Shown here piece after piece: positions 1 through 8,075 of a stretch of DNA of 64,000 bases. The position numbers and the translations under genes are program-made. Each line of letters opens with the position of its first letter. Within the stretch, counting starts at the first letter, position 1. Location of the stretch: assembly GCF_028737325.1 (NCBI RefSeq), contig NZ_JAQZCH010000001.1:912732-976731 (forward strand), read 5' to 3'. Origin of the DNA: Microbacterium thalli. GTDB taxonomy: Bacteria > Actinomycetota > Actinomycetes > Actinomycetales > Microbacteriaceae. The notes beneath the pieces are model-generated. The model saw only the letters and a program-made list of their open reading frames with translations, searched no databases and was not told where the DNA came from.

Positions 1-29
1 TCGAAAGCGGCGTCGAACGTCGGGTTCAT
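1..29 (-). CDS. start of an unidentified gene, cut by the window edge
   Basis: Only the first nine codons are present (MNPTFDAAF...). The ATG at 29-27 overlaps the TGA of the enolase-superfamily gene as ATGA, the same 4-base coupling used by the three genes upstream, so this is very likely the fifth cistron of that operon. Nothing can be said about function from nine residues. Confidence 0.65.
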
Positions 30-1135
30 CGCGCCAGCCTAGGCGAGCCCTCGGGCGCGAACCGCAGCCCCAGACCCACGTGCTCGGTCTCGTGCAGCAA
101 CCCGTGCGCGATCGTCACCGGCGAGGGATCGCGCAGGGCGCCGAGCGCGCCGAAGCCGGCATCCTCGACGTCCTCGACCCAGGGCTCGGCGACGGTGTCG
201 GGGAGCGTCAGGGCGATCTGTCCCGACAGCTCGGGCAGCAAATGCGGATGCAGCTGCGCGCCGTGCTCGACCGCGAGGTCGGCGATGCGCCGCAGCGGCG
301 TGATGCCGCCCACGCGGACGACGTTCGGCTGCACGATCTGCGCCGCGCCGCTGCGCAGCACCTCGGCGAAGCGGTACGCGGTGTGCAGGTTCTCGCCCAC
401 CGCGATCGGGATGCGCTCGCCGGCCGCGAGGCGCCGGGCGAGCTCCGCGTGCCCCGCGACGTCATCGGCGCGCAGGGGCTCTTCGATCCACGCGGGTGCG
501 ACCTCCGCGAGCGCCGCGAGCGACCGGGTCGCACGGTCGAGGTCCCATCGCTGGTTGGCGTCGATCATGAGCCCGCGGTCGGGGCCGAGCACCTCGCGCA
601 CCGCGACGAGGCGGTCGAGGTCTTCGGCGACGTCGGGCTTGCCGACCTTGACCTTCACGGCGGGATACCCCGCGTCGACCCACCGCCGCACCTGAGCCAC
701 GAGCTCGTCGAGCGGGTAGTGCAGGTTCACGCCGCTGCCATAGACGCGAGCGGTCGCCCGCCGCTGCCCGAGCAGACGCGAGACCGGCGCGCCCGCCGCG
801 CGGGCGGCCGCATCCCAGATCGCCAGGTCGAGTCCCGCCAGGGCGATCGTCGTCACTCCGCCGCCGCCGGCCTCGTGCAGGTGTTCCCACAGGCCCTGCC
901 AGGCGGCGCCCGGCTCGGCCGAACGCCCCACGGCCGCGGGCGCGATGTCGTGCTGCAGCAGGGCGAGCGCCGCCTCGGCGCCGATCTGCGGCGTCCACGA
1001 CAAGCCCCATCCTTCGGCGCCGTCGCTGCGGCGCAGGTGGGTCTCGATCACGGCGACCGAGGTGACCTCCGGCGCCCACGGGCGCGTCAGCGGCACGCGC
1101 AGCAGGCGGCACGCGAGCGATGCGATCGTCGTCAC
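26..1135 (-). CDS. mandelate racemase/muconate lactonizing-type (enolase superfamily) sugar acid dehydratase
   Basis: A 369-residue enolase-superfamily enzyme. The N-terminal capping domain is followed by a TIM barrel with the expected landmarks: KVK at 161-163 (catalytic base), DAN at 192-194, EE at 218-219 and E248 as metal ligands, and a late HPH near 296-298. Members with this layout abstract the alpha proton of a carboxylate and most often dehydrate or racemise sugar acids. The GTG start at 1135 overlaps the TGA of the KdgD-like gene (GTGA), so the two are translationally coupled. A KdgD-type enzyme would use the 5-keto-4-deoxy product of a glucarate- or galactarate-type dehydratase, which makes an aldarate or aldonate dehydratase the best guess. 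The precise substrate cannot be read from sequence, and cycloisomerase or racemase activity is not excluded. Confidence 0.85.
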   Translation of the reverse strand: MTTIASLACRLLRVPLTRPWAPEVTSVAVIETHLRRSDGAEGWGLSWTPQIGAEAALALLQHDIAPAAVGRSAEPGAAWQGLWEHLHEAGGGGVTTIALAGLDLAIWDAAARAAGAPVSRLLGQRRATARVYGSGVNLHYPLDELVAQVRRWVDAGYPAVKVKVGKPDVAEDLDRLVAVREVLGPDRGLMIDANQRWDLDRATRSLAALAEVAPAWIEEPLRADDVAGHAELARRLAAGERIPIAVGENLHTAYRFAEVLRSGAAQIVQPNVVRVGGITPLRRIADLAVEHGAQLHPHLLPELSGQIALTLPDTVAEPWVEDVEDAGFGALGALRDPSPVTIAHGLLHETEHVGLGLRFAPEGSPRLAR

Positions 1136-2031
1136 AGCAGGGCGCGTCCCGCATCGAGGATGTCGGCGAGGCGCCGCTCCTGAGCGGGCGTGGGGTCGAC
1201 GAGCGGCGCGCGCACCCCGCCGACCGGGACGCCCTGCAGGCGCAGGCCCGCCTTGATGAGCGACACCCCGAAGCCGGGGGTCTCGTCGCGCAGGTTCACG
1301 AGCGGGGTGTAGAACGCGTCGAGCAGGGCGAGGCGGGCGGCGTCATCGCCGGTCGTCGAGGCGCGGTAGAAAGCGGTGGCGATCTCGGGCGCCATGGCGA
1401 ACGCCGCCGATGAGTAGAGGTCCACCCCGATGCCGCGGAAGGCTGCCTGGGTCAGCTCGGCGGTGAGCAGTCCGTTGAAGAAGGCGAAGTCGTCGCGCCC
1501 GGCCTCGGCGACGGCACGGACGATGAGCTGCGTCGTGCCGATGTCGCCCACGCCGTCCTTGAAACCGATGACCCGCGGGTTCCGCGCCAGCTGCCGCATC
1601 GCGTCGGGCGTGTAGCGGGCGTTCGCGCGGTGGTAGACGATGACGGGCAGATCGGATGCCGCCACGACGGCCTCGACGTAGGCGAGGAGGCCCGCGGTCG
1701 GCGTGCCGACGAGGTAGGGCGGAAGCACCAGCAGGGCGTCGGCTCCCGCATCGGCGGCGCCCCGCGCGACCTCGAGCGCGTGACCGAGCGGACCGCCCGT
1801 TCCGGCGACGACGGGGACGCGGCCGGCGACGCGATCCACGGCGGTGCGGACCACCGCGGTGGCCTCGCCCGCCGACAGTGCGTGGAACTCACCCGTGCCG
1901 CAGGCGGGGAAGACGCCGCCCGCGCCGTGCGCGACGCCGGCGTCGACGTGCGCGGCGAGCAGGGCGTGGTCGATCGAGCCGCCCTCGCCGAACGGGGTGA
2001 CGGGGAAGAAGAGGATGCCGTCGAATCTCAT
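1132..2031 (-). CDS. kdgD: 5-dehydro-4-deoxyglucarate dehydratase (KdgD-like, DapA/NAL superfamily)
   Basis: A 299-residue DHDPS/NAL-fold TIM barrel. It opens with FDGILFFPVTPF, has CGTGE near 44-48, Y133 in VYHR, and K158 in GFKDG as the Schiff-base lysine. FFPVTPF and the overall length fit the actinobacterial 5-dehydro-4-deoxyglucarate dehydratase group, which decarboxylates and dehydrates the substrate to 2-oxoglutarate semialdehyde. The frame stays open far upstream, but the ATG at 2031 is chosen because it overlaps the epimerase TGA (ATGA) and begins the conserved fold. It sits third in a tightly coupled minus-strand operon, directly before the enolase-superfamily dehydratase that could supply its substrate. 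Another keto-deoxy sugar acid substrate is possible. Confidence 0.82.
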   Translation of the reverse strand: MRFDGILFFPVTPFGEGGSIDHALLAAHVDAGVAHGAGGVFPACGTGEFHALSAGEATAVVRTAVDRVAGRVPVVAGTGGPLGHALEVARGAADAGADALLVLPPYLVGTPTAGLLAYVEAVVAASDLPVIVYHRANARYTPDAMRQLARNPRVIGFKDGVGDIGTTQLIVRAVAEAGRDDFAFFNGLLTAELTQAAFRGIGVDLYSSAAFAMAPEIATAFYRASTTGDDAARLALLDAFYTPLVNLRDETPGFGVSLIKAGLRLQGVPVGGVRAPLVDPTPAQERRLADILDAGRALL

Positions 2032-2960
2032 GCCGGCACGTCCTTTCGCTGATCGGTGGAGGCGTCGTCGCGCAGCTCGGTGCGCCAGCTGTGCTGCGGC
2101 GCCCAGTCGAGCAGACGGTGCGCCTTCGCGTTCGAGAAAGCGGGGGTCGTGCCGGTGAGGACGGCGGCGACGTCGGCGGTACCGGGATGGAACCGCGGGA
2201 TGAGCTCCGCGAGCGGACGGCGGGCCAGCGCGTCGTCCGCGCCGACGAAGAAGGTCTCGGCGTTGGGGATGCCGGGCATCGCCGACAGAAGGGCCTCGAC
2301 GAACGACGCCACATCGCGCGCGTCGACGTAGTTGAACAGCGCGGGAGCGGCGAGGGCGGGATCGTCGAGACGCTCCCGCACCGTGTTGCCCTGCTGCGTC
2401 GGCGCGCCCGCCCACTCCTCGGGAGCGATGACGTAGCAGGGGCGGAAGGCCGCGAGACGGATGCGGTCGCCGCTCTGCCGCCGCAGCATGTGCATCGTCT
2501 GCTCGACGACGAGCTTCGACAGGGCGTAGGCGTTCCACGGCAGCGGTGGGGTGGCTTCGTCGAGCGGGAAGCGGTCGGGCACCCAGCCGTGCGGTGCGCC
2601 GTAGCCGAGGACGGTCGGGCTCGAGGCCGCGATGACGCGGGGGATGCCGGCGGCGACGGCGCCGCCGAGAACCGAGACGGCCAGGGCGCTGTTGGTGCGT
2701 ATGATGACGTCCTCGGGGGCGCTGAACGGCACCGCGATCGCCGCGAGGTGGATGACCGCGTCCGCGCGCTGGGCGCGCAGCGCGGCCGCCGTCTGCTCGG
2801 CGTCGAGCAGGTCGATCGCGACCTGGTCCGCGCCGCGCAGCTCGGCCGCGGCCGAGGTGGCGCGGTCGAACGAGACCACGTGGTGGCCCGCGGCCACGAG
2901 TCCGGCGACGAGGCTGCGGCCGAGCCGTCCGCCGCCGCCGGTCACGACGATGCGGGTCAC
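2028..2960 (-). CDS. NAD(P)-dependent sugar epimerase/dehydratase (extended SDR)
   Basis: 310 residues. The Rossmann motif GGGGRLGR lies near residues 8-15, with an acidic residue ending beta-2 (FDRA), HLAA near 73, and the YALSK catalytic Tyr/Lys pair near 145-149 preceded by a Ser-rich strand (AASSP). This is the NAD-dependent epimerase/dehydratase family. In sugar-acid operons such proteins often act as uronate dehydrogenases or nucleotide-free sugar dehydrogenases, and a link to the KdgD route would fit a uronate dehydrogenase role, but that is inference. The GTG start at 2960 overlaps the stop of the upstream oxidoreductase (GTGA), and its own stop overlaps the KdgD start. Longer upstream starts are less likely because they run into the preceding gene. 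Confidence 0.85.
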   Translation of the reverse strand: MTRIVVTGGGGRLGRSLVAGLVAAGHHVVSFDRATSAAAELRGADQVAIDLLDAEQTAAALRAQRADAVIHLAAIAVPFSAPEDVIIRTNSALAVSVLGGAVAAGIPRVIAASSPTVLGYGAPHGWVPDRFPLDEATPPLPWNAYALSKLVVEQTMHMLRRQSGDRIRLAAFRPCYVIAPEEWAGAPTQQGNTVRERLDDPALAAPALFNYVDARDVASFVEALLSAMPGIPNAETFFVGADDALARRPLAELIPRFHPGTADVAAVLTGTTPAFSNAKAHRLLDWAPQHSWRTELRDDASTDQRKDVPA

Positions 2961-4285
2961 GACTCGAGCAGGCGGATGCCGAGGTCCGAGGTCAGCACGG
3001 GGACTCCCGAGGCGAGCGAGAGGTTGCCGGCGATGCCCACCGCGATCGAGCGGACGCCGTCGGCCCACCCCGCGGGCCGCCCGAGCGGGTCGTCACCGGG
3101 ACCGACGAAAACATCGGCCAGCAGCAGCTCGTCGCCGCCGCCGTGCCCGCCGTTCCCGCCGTCGATCTCGACCTCGACGGCATCCTCCCAGTGGCGCTGC
3201 ACGAGCAGGCGTTCGCCCTGCGGGCGGAGCGAACGCGCCCCCGTGTCGGCCACGGCGGACGGATCGAGGACGGGATGCAGGCCTTCGTCGGCGAGCACCG
3301 CGCCGCGCTCGACGACGTCGAGTTCCGCACGCCCCTCGGTGCCGTTGACCGCCACGCGGTACCCCTCCCAGGGGGCGTGGGCGTTGAGCGAGTACGACAG
3401 GGTCGCGCCCGAGGCGTAATCGACGACCAGCGCGAGGTTGTCCTCGATCGTGATGCCCTCACCGAACACGTCGCGGTCGCGCAGATACCCGTCGTGGGAC
3501 TCGGCGTCGAGGTACAGCGACCGCAGCCGCTCGTCGTCGCGCAGGTCGAGCTCGAACGGGTCGTGGTCTCCGTCGTGGGTTCCGCGTGCCGGGCGCTCGC
3601 CGAGCCGTCTCGCGCGAGCATTCTCGGCACCGTAGAAGCGCAGACCGCCCGAGGCGAAGACGCGCGTCGGCGCGTCGCGCAGCCACCAGTTGACCAGGTC
3701 GAAGTGGTGACTGGCCTTGTGGACGAGCAGGCCGCCCGAGTGCTGCTTCTCGCGGTGCCAGCGACGGAAGTAGTCGGCGCCGTGCTTCGTGTCGAGCATC
3801 CACGAGAAGTCGATCGAGGTGACCCGACCGATGCGCCCTTCCTGGATCACCTGTCGCAACGCGCTGTTGCGGGGGGAGTAGCGGTAGTTGAAGGTGAGGA
3901 CGACAGAGCGGCCGGTGCGTGCGACGGCGTCTTCGATCGCGGCGGCGCTCGGGGCATCGATCGTCAGCGGCTTCTCGACCACGACGTCGACGCCGGCGTC
4001 GAGGGCGCGGACGATGAGCGGGGCGTGCAGGTCGTCGCGCGCCGTGATGACGACGCGGTCCACGCGCTCGGCCGCGAGCATGCGCTCGAGGTCGTCGGGA
4101 GCCCACAGCGTCGGGGCCGGGTGGCCGACCTCGACGAGCCGGTCGCGGTGCAGCGCGGCGCGCACGGGATTCGGCTCGCAGATGGCGACGAGCTCGGCCC
4201 GGTCGGCATGCGGGCCGGCGATCGCCTCGACGTAGAGCTGGGCGCGGTGTCCCGCTCCGACGAGGGCGTAGCGCGTGCGGGTCAT
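2957..4285 (-). CDS. Gfo/Idh/MocA-family sugar dehydrogenase
   Basis: 442 residues, first gene of the minus-strand operon. The N-terminal Rossmann domain starts VGAGHRAQ, the EKPL motif (dinucleotide/substrate lysine) lies near residue 103, and the C-terminal alpha/beta domain contains HKASHHFDLVNWW, the His-rich helix of the family. It is longer than the usual 330-390 residues because of a charged, Gly/Asp-rich stretch in the C-terminal half. Enzymes of this family oxidise a sugar, polyol or glycoside hydroxyl with NAD(P). ATG 4285 has a purine-rich stretch just upstream and faces two LacI-type operators in the divergent promoter region. The substrate is not deducible; a sugar or uronate derived from plant polysaccharide is likely from context. 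Confidence 0.85.
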   Translation of the reverse strand: MTRTRYALVGAGHRAQLYVEAIAGPHADRAELVAICEPNPVRAALHRDRLVEVGHPAPTLWAPDDLERMLAAERVDRVVITARDDLHAPLIVRALDAGVDVVVEKPLTIDAPSAAAIEDAVARTGRSVVLTFNYRYSPRNSALRQVIQEGRIGRVTSIDFSWMLDTKHGADYFRRWHREKQHSGGLLVHKASHHFDLVNWWLRDAPTRVFASGGLRFYGAENARARRLGERPARGTHDGDHDPFELDLRDDERLRSLYLDAESHDGYLRDRDVFGEGITIEDNLALVVDYASGATLSYSLNAHAPWEGYRVAVNGTEGRAELDVVERGAVLADEGLHPVLDPSAVADTGARSLRPQGERLLVQRHWEDAVEVEIDGGNGGHGGGDELLLADVFVGPGDDPLGRPAGWADGVRSIAVGIAGNLSLASGVPVLTSDLGIRLLES

Positions 4286-4324
4286 GGGCTCTCCTTCGTG
4301 CCGACGCCTGCCGGCATGGCGAGT

Positions 4325-4338
4325 GGAAAGCGCTCTCC
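4325..4338. promoter_or_regulatory. LacI-type operator in divergent promoter region
   Basis: GGAAAGCGCTCTCC, an imperfect palindrome centred on CG, 40 bases upstream of the 4285 ATG. It matches six other sites in this window. LacI/GalR proteins bind palindromes with a central CG, so it probably controls the minus-strand oxidoreductase-epimerase-kdgD operon. Confidence 0.75.
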
Positions 4339-4414
4339 GGCGACGCGGGTGTCACGCTAGCACGGGCTCGCCCGGCGGCGCGAGAGTCCGCCGGCCCCGG
4401 TTGACCGGCTTGCG

Positions 4415-4428
4415 GGAAAGCGGTTACC
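4415..4428. promoter_or_regulatory. LacI-type operator upstream of the 4483 operon
   Basis: GGAAAGCGGTTACC, a variant of the same palindrome, 55 bases before the GTG at 4483. A weaker half-like site (GGAAACGCTCGCC) follows at about 4436. This site probably serves the plus-strand oxidoreductase-DUF6807-cupin operon. Confidence 0.7.
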
Positions 4429-4482
4429 GTCGAGGGGAAACGCTCGCCATCGTGGTCGAGCGCCCATCGACCGGGAGGCCCC

Positions 4483-5595
4483 GTGACCGTCCCCCTGCGC
4501 GCCGCCATCATCGGCACCGGCGCCATCGCCCACGCCCACGCCGAGGCCATCGCGGCGCTCGCCCCGCGCATCGAGCTCGCGGCGGTCGTCGATGTCGACG
4601 TCGATCGGGCTCGCGCCTTCGCCGACCGGTTCGGCGCCGCCGCGGTCCACGGCGACGTCGACGGCCTGCTCGCCGAGCGCCCCGACCTCGTCCACATCTG
4701 CACGCCGCCGCAGACCCATGTGCCCCTCGCGATCCGGGCGCTGCGCGCCGGCATCCCGGTACTCGTCGAGAAGCCGACCGCGCTGAGTCTCGCCGAGATG
4801 GACGAACTCGTCACGGTTGCACGCGAGACGGGCGTGCCCGCGCTCACCGTCTTTCAGCACCGGTTCGGCGACGCGGCGCAGCGGCTCATGCGGCTGCGCG
4901 ACGAAGGCGTGCTCGGACGGCCGCTCGTCGCCGTGTGCGAGACCCTCTGGTATCGCTCGGCCGACTACTTCGACCTGCCCTGGCGGGGTCGGTGGGACGT
5001 CGAGGGCGGCGGACCGACGATGGGCCACGGCATCCACCAGTTCGATCTGCTGCTCGCCGTGCTCGGGTCGTGGCGGCGGGTGTCGGCCGTCGCGGCGCGG
5101 CAAGCGCTGCCCACCGACACCGAGGACGTGTCGATGGCGCTCGTCGAATTCGACAGCGGCGCTCTGGCCAGCGTGACGAACTCGATCGTCTCGCCGCGCG
5201 AGGTCTCGCGCCTGCGGTTCGACTTCGAGCACGCCACCGTCGAGGTCGAGCATCTCTACGGGTACACCGACGCCGACTGGACTCTCACTCCCGCCCCCGG
5301 GCACGAGCATCTGGCCGAGCGGTGGTCCGCGGAATCCTCGGCTGCCGATGCCGCTGCGACGAGCAGCCACACGTCGCAGCTGGGAGCGATCCTCGACGCC
5401 TTCGCGACGGGCCGCGAGCCCGGGGTCGCCGCCGACGATGCGCGCCGCACGCTGGAGTTCGCCGCCGCCACCTACGCGTCGGCGTTCCGGGGGATGCCGG
5501 TGCGAGCCGGCGAGATCACCGCCGACGACCCGTTCTACCGTTCGATGGACGGCGGCGCGGTACCGTGGCCCGCGGTGAAGGGAGCGACGGCATGA
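4483..5595 (+). CDS. Gfo/Idh/MocA-family oxidoreductase
   Basis: 370 residues. The N-terminal GTGAIAHAHAEAI nucleotide-binding loop is followed by CTPPQTH near residue 74 and EKPT near 94. The C-terminal domain carries GHGIHQFDLL, with the catalytic-region His, near 184. It is clearly paralogous to the protein at 9920-11011: both share TLWYR, PWRGRW and GHGIHQ in the same order. The family oxidises or reduces sugars with NAD(P). The GTG start at 4483 lies just after a GGGAGG-rich stretch that can act as ribosome binding site. First gene of a three-gene overlapping operon (ATGA to DUF6807, ATGA to cupin) behind a LacI-type operator. Substrate unknown. Confidence 0.85.
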   Translation: MTVPLRAAIIGTGAIAHAHAEAIAALAPRIELAAVVDVDVDRARAFADRFGAAAVHGDVDGLLAERPDLVHICTPPQTHVPLAIRALRAGIPVLVEKPTALSLAEMDELVTVARETGVPALTVFQHRFGDAAQRLMRLRDEGVLGRPLVAVCETLWYRSADYFDLPWRGRWDVEGGGPTMGHGIHQFDLLLAVLGSWRRVSAVAARQALPTDTEDVSMALVEFDSGALASVTNSIVSPREVSRLRFDFEHATVEVEHLYGYTDADWTLTPAPGHEHLAERWSAESSAADAAATSSHTSQLGAILDAFATGREPGVAADDARRTLEFAAATYASAFRGMPVRAGEITADDPFYRSMDGGAVPWPAVKGATA

Positions 5596-6536
5596 CGCTC
5601 GAGATCGTCCACGAGGTCGGGACGGCGCTCACGGTGCGCGACGCGGATGTCGAACTGTTCCGGTACACCTACGTGCCGGACTCGCCGCAGCTCGAGTCGC
5701 CGAAGCCCTACCTGCATCCGCTGCGGACGCGCGCCGGCCGGCTCGTGAGCCTGTTCCGCCCCTGGGACCATGTCTGGCACAAGGGCATCGCGTGGTCGCT
5801 GCCGATGGTGGGCGACGAGAACTTCTGGGGCGGGCCGACGTACGTGCGCGGCCGGTTCTACGTCCAGCTCGACAACGACGGCACGCAGCGCCACCGCGAC
5901 CTCGCGCGGCTGGGCGTCGAGGCCGACGGCGCCGACGACGTCGCGCGGGTGAGCCATGATCTCGAATGGATCGCGCAGAGCGGGCAGCGGATGTTCACCG
6001 AGCACCGCGCACTCACGGCACGCATCGTCGACGAGACCTGCTGGGCGCTCACTTTCGAGACCGCGATGACCAACGTCACCGACGCGTCCGTCGCGATCGG
6101 CTCGCCCACGACCCGAGGCCGCGAGAACGCCGGATACGGCGGCCTGTTCTGGCGCGGGCCCCGCTCGTTCACCGGCGGCGTGCTCGTCACGAGTGCCGGC
6201 ACCGGCACGGGAACCGATGTGCGGGGGCAGCGTCACGAGTGGATGGGCTTCGCCGGCCAGCACGACGACGTCGATGCATCGTCGCTCATCGTCATGGTCG
6301 ATGCCGCCGAGAACCCGCACCATCCGCCGCAGTGGTTCGCGCGCTCCGAGGAGTTCGCCTGCCTGAACCCGGCCCCCTTCTTCAGCGAAGAGGTCGTCGT
6401 CGCCCCGGGTGAGACGGTGCGGTTCCGTTACGGCGTCGGGATCGCGGACGCCGATGCGGATGCCGCCGGGGGAGTGGCCGACGCCGTCCGCGACGTGCTG
6501 GCGCGGCCCGGAGCGCCGGGTGGGGTCGCCGGATGA
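5592..6536 (+). CDS. DUF6807 (PmoA-like) family protein
   Basis: 314 residues resembling the DUF6807 proteins often labelled PmoA family, which have no connection to methane oxidation in such contexts. Visible hallmarks are the early YVPDSPQ/KPYLHPL segment, RPWDHVWHKG, NFWGGPTY, and the C-terminal PQWFARS followed by NPAPFF. The family is usually encoded next to Gfo/Idh/MocA dehydrogenases in plant-polysaccharide or glycoside catabolic loci, as here. Its biochemical activity is not settled. The ATG overlaps the upstream stop (ATGA at 5592), so translation is coupled to the oxidoreductase. No signal peptide is visible, so it is cytoplasmic. Confidence 0.8.
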   Translation: MTLEIVHEVGTALTVRDADVELFRYTYVPDSPQLESPKPYLHPLRTRAGRLVSLFRPWDHVWHKGIAWSLPMVGDENFWGGPTYVRGRFYVQLDNDGTQRHRDLARLGVEADGADDVARVSHDLEWIAQSGQRMFTEHRALTARIVDETCWALTFETAMTNVTDASVAIGSPTTRGRENAGYGGLFWRGPRSFTGGVLVTSAGTGTGTDVRGQRHEWMGFAGQHDDVDASSLIVMVDAAENPHHPPQWFARSEEFACLNPAPFFSEEVVVAPGETVRFRYGVGIADADADAAGGVADAVRDVLARPGAPGGVAG

Positions 6537-7258
6537 TCTCGCCTTCGAGCTTTCCGGGCGGCACCTCGGTCACCGATCTCGCCGTCTACACGGATGCCGC
6601 CCCCGACGGCATCTGCGGCGGGACACCGCACACGCACCTGACTTCGACGGAGGCGTACGTCGTCACCGGCGGTACCGGCGAGCTGCAGACGATCGACGCC
6701 GCCGGCTTCCGTCGCACGCCGCTGGCCGCCGGAGCCGTCGTGTGGTTCACGCCCGGCACCATCCATCGCGCCGTGAACCACGGCGGCCTCGCCGTCGTCG
6801 TGATCATGAGCAACGCGGGCCTCCCCGAGGCCGGCGACGCCGTCATGACCTTCCCCACCGACGTGCTCGCCGACCACGCGCGCTACGCCGAGGCCGCCCG
6901 CATCCCGCCCGACGCCGACGAGAGCGAGCTCGGCGCCGCAGCCTCGCGGCGCCGAGACCTCGCCGTCGCGGGGTTCACTGCTCTGCGCGAGCGGATGGAC
7001 GCCGGTGACGCGTCCGCGCTGACCGAGTTCCATCGGGCGGCGGCGCGCATCGCGTCCGCGCGCGCCTCGGGCTGGAGCGACATCGTCCGCGCCCGCCCGC
7101 TGAGCTCGGCGGAGCGTGCGCTCGACGCCGCCCGAGCCGTCGCCGCCGGCGAGAGCGCCCACCTCGCGGACGCCGCGGTGCACGTCGCCGAACCCGGCGC
7201 CGGCCCGCGCGCGTTCGGGATGTGCGGACGGCTGCGCACCTACGACGTGGCCGACTGA
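6533..7258 (+). CDS. cupin-domain protein
   Basis: 241 residues. The N-terminal half is a single cupin fold with the HTH...E motif of box 1 (THLTSTEAYVV near 34-44) and box 2 PGTIHRAVN near 80-88, giving two His, a Glu and a His as candidate metal ligands. The C-terminal 120 residues are Ala/Arg-rich and helical, without a recognised domain. Cupins in sugar loci are usually epimerases, isomerases or sugar sensors; no specific role can be assigned. It is coupled to the DUF6807 gene by an ATGA overlap and ends the operon shortly before the convergent membrane-protein gene. Confidence 0.75.
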   Translation: MISPSSFPGGTSVTDLAVYTDAAPDGICGGTPHTHLTSTEAYVVTGGTGELQTIDAAGFRRTPLAAGAVVWFTPGTIHRAVNHGGLAVVVIMSNAGLPEAGDAVMTFPTDVLADHARYAEAARIPPDADESELGAAASRRRDLAVAGFTALRERMDAGDASALTEFHRAAARIASARASGWSDIVRARPLSSAERALDAARAVAAGESAHLADAAVHVAEPGAGPRAFGMCGRLRTYDVAD

Positions 7259-7286
7259 GCGGCATCCGTTCGGCGCGAGGTCGGGG

Positions 7287-7949
7287 TCAGCGGCCGAGCC
7301 CGACGCGGTCGACCTTGCGGTGGAAGCGCATCCCGGCGAGTCCGCCGAGGATGGCTCCGACGAGGGTGACGACGGCCGCGCCGAGCGCCGTGAGGACCCC
7401 GGTCAGGGTCGCCGTCTCCGGGGTGACGGGGATGCGCGGGAAGCCCTGCAGATTGCTGAGGATGTCCCACTGCGATCCGGCGATCGCGGTGATGACGGCG
7501 ACGATGATCGCGATCGCGATCGCCCAGATCCAGACCGCGATCCCCTGCTTGGCGCCGCTGAAGCGAGCCATCCGTCCCGCGACATAGCCGCCGGCGAAGT
7601 AGGCCACGAGAAGGACGAGTCCGATGACGATCGCGCTGACGACCGTGACCGCGGTGCTGTTGTCCGCGGCGGCGTCGGCAGCCTCGTCCGGCGTGGCACC
7701 ACCGCTGAACCCGATGGCTGCGCCGACGGCGGCGACCAGGGCGGTGAGGAGGACGGTGCATCCCATCGCGGTCAGCCAGCCGAAGAACGCAGATCCGAAC
7801 TTGAATCCCCCGAACTCGGCCTTCTCGCGTTCGTGGACCTCGTGTCGCACCGTGGCGGCCGTGTCGGCGCGAGCTGTCGCGCCGACGGCGTCGGGGTGGG
7901 ATGCCGGCGCGCCCGGCTCGCGATGCTCGGGGGTGCTGTTGCTGCTCAT
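7287..7949 (-). CDS. small integral membrane protein of unknown function
   Basis: 220 residues. A 50-residue charged, Pro/Ala-rich cytoplasmic N-terminus leads to at least four hydrophobic segments, roughly 58-80, 102-124, 134-156 and 178-205, the last Gly/Ala-rich. It ends in a short basic tail (MRFHRKVDR...). The ATG at 7949 begins MSSNSTPEHREP; longer open sequence upstream overlaps the divergent region and is unlikely to be coding. It resembles actinobacterial conserved membrane proteins with no assigned role. It is transcribed convergently to the cupin operon and divergently from the ABC exporter, and shows no clear link to the sugar regulon. Confidence 0.75.
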   Translation of the reverse strand: MSSNSTPEHREPGAPASHPDAVGATARADTAATVRHEVHEREKAEFGGFKFGSAFFGWLTAMGCTVLLTALVAAVGAAIGFSGGATPDEAADAAADNSTAVTVVSAIVIGLVLLVAYFAGGYVAGRMARFSGAKQGIAVWIWAIAIAIIVAVITAIAGSQWDILSNLQGFPRIPVTPETATLTGVLTALGAAVVTLVGAILGGLAGMRFHRKVDRVGLGR

Positions 7950-8075
7950 GGCGCCACGGTAGGGCGATGACGTCCGCGCGTCGGAGGCCGTTGTCGCCTC
8001 GGTCGAATGGGCGTATCGTCTTCGGCTTCCGCACGGGCTATGGTGCGCGAGACATTGCGTGGCTAGCATGGAACG

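Noticed and set aside
80..1183. Long open frames antisense to the enolase and other genes throughout the first 43 kb
   Set aside because: At this base composition, antisense and shifted frames stay open for hundreds of codons. These translate to Arg/Ala/Pro/Gly-rich sequence without domains, while the opposite strand encodes recognisable families.
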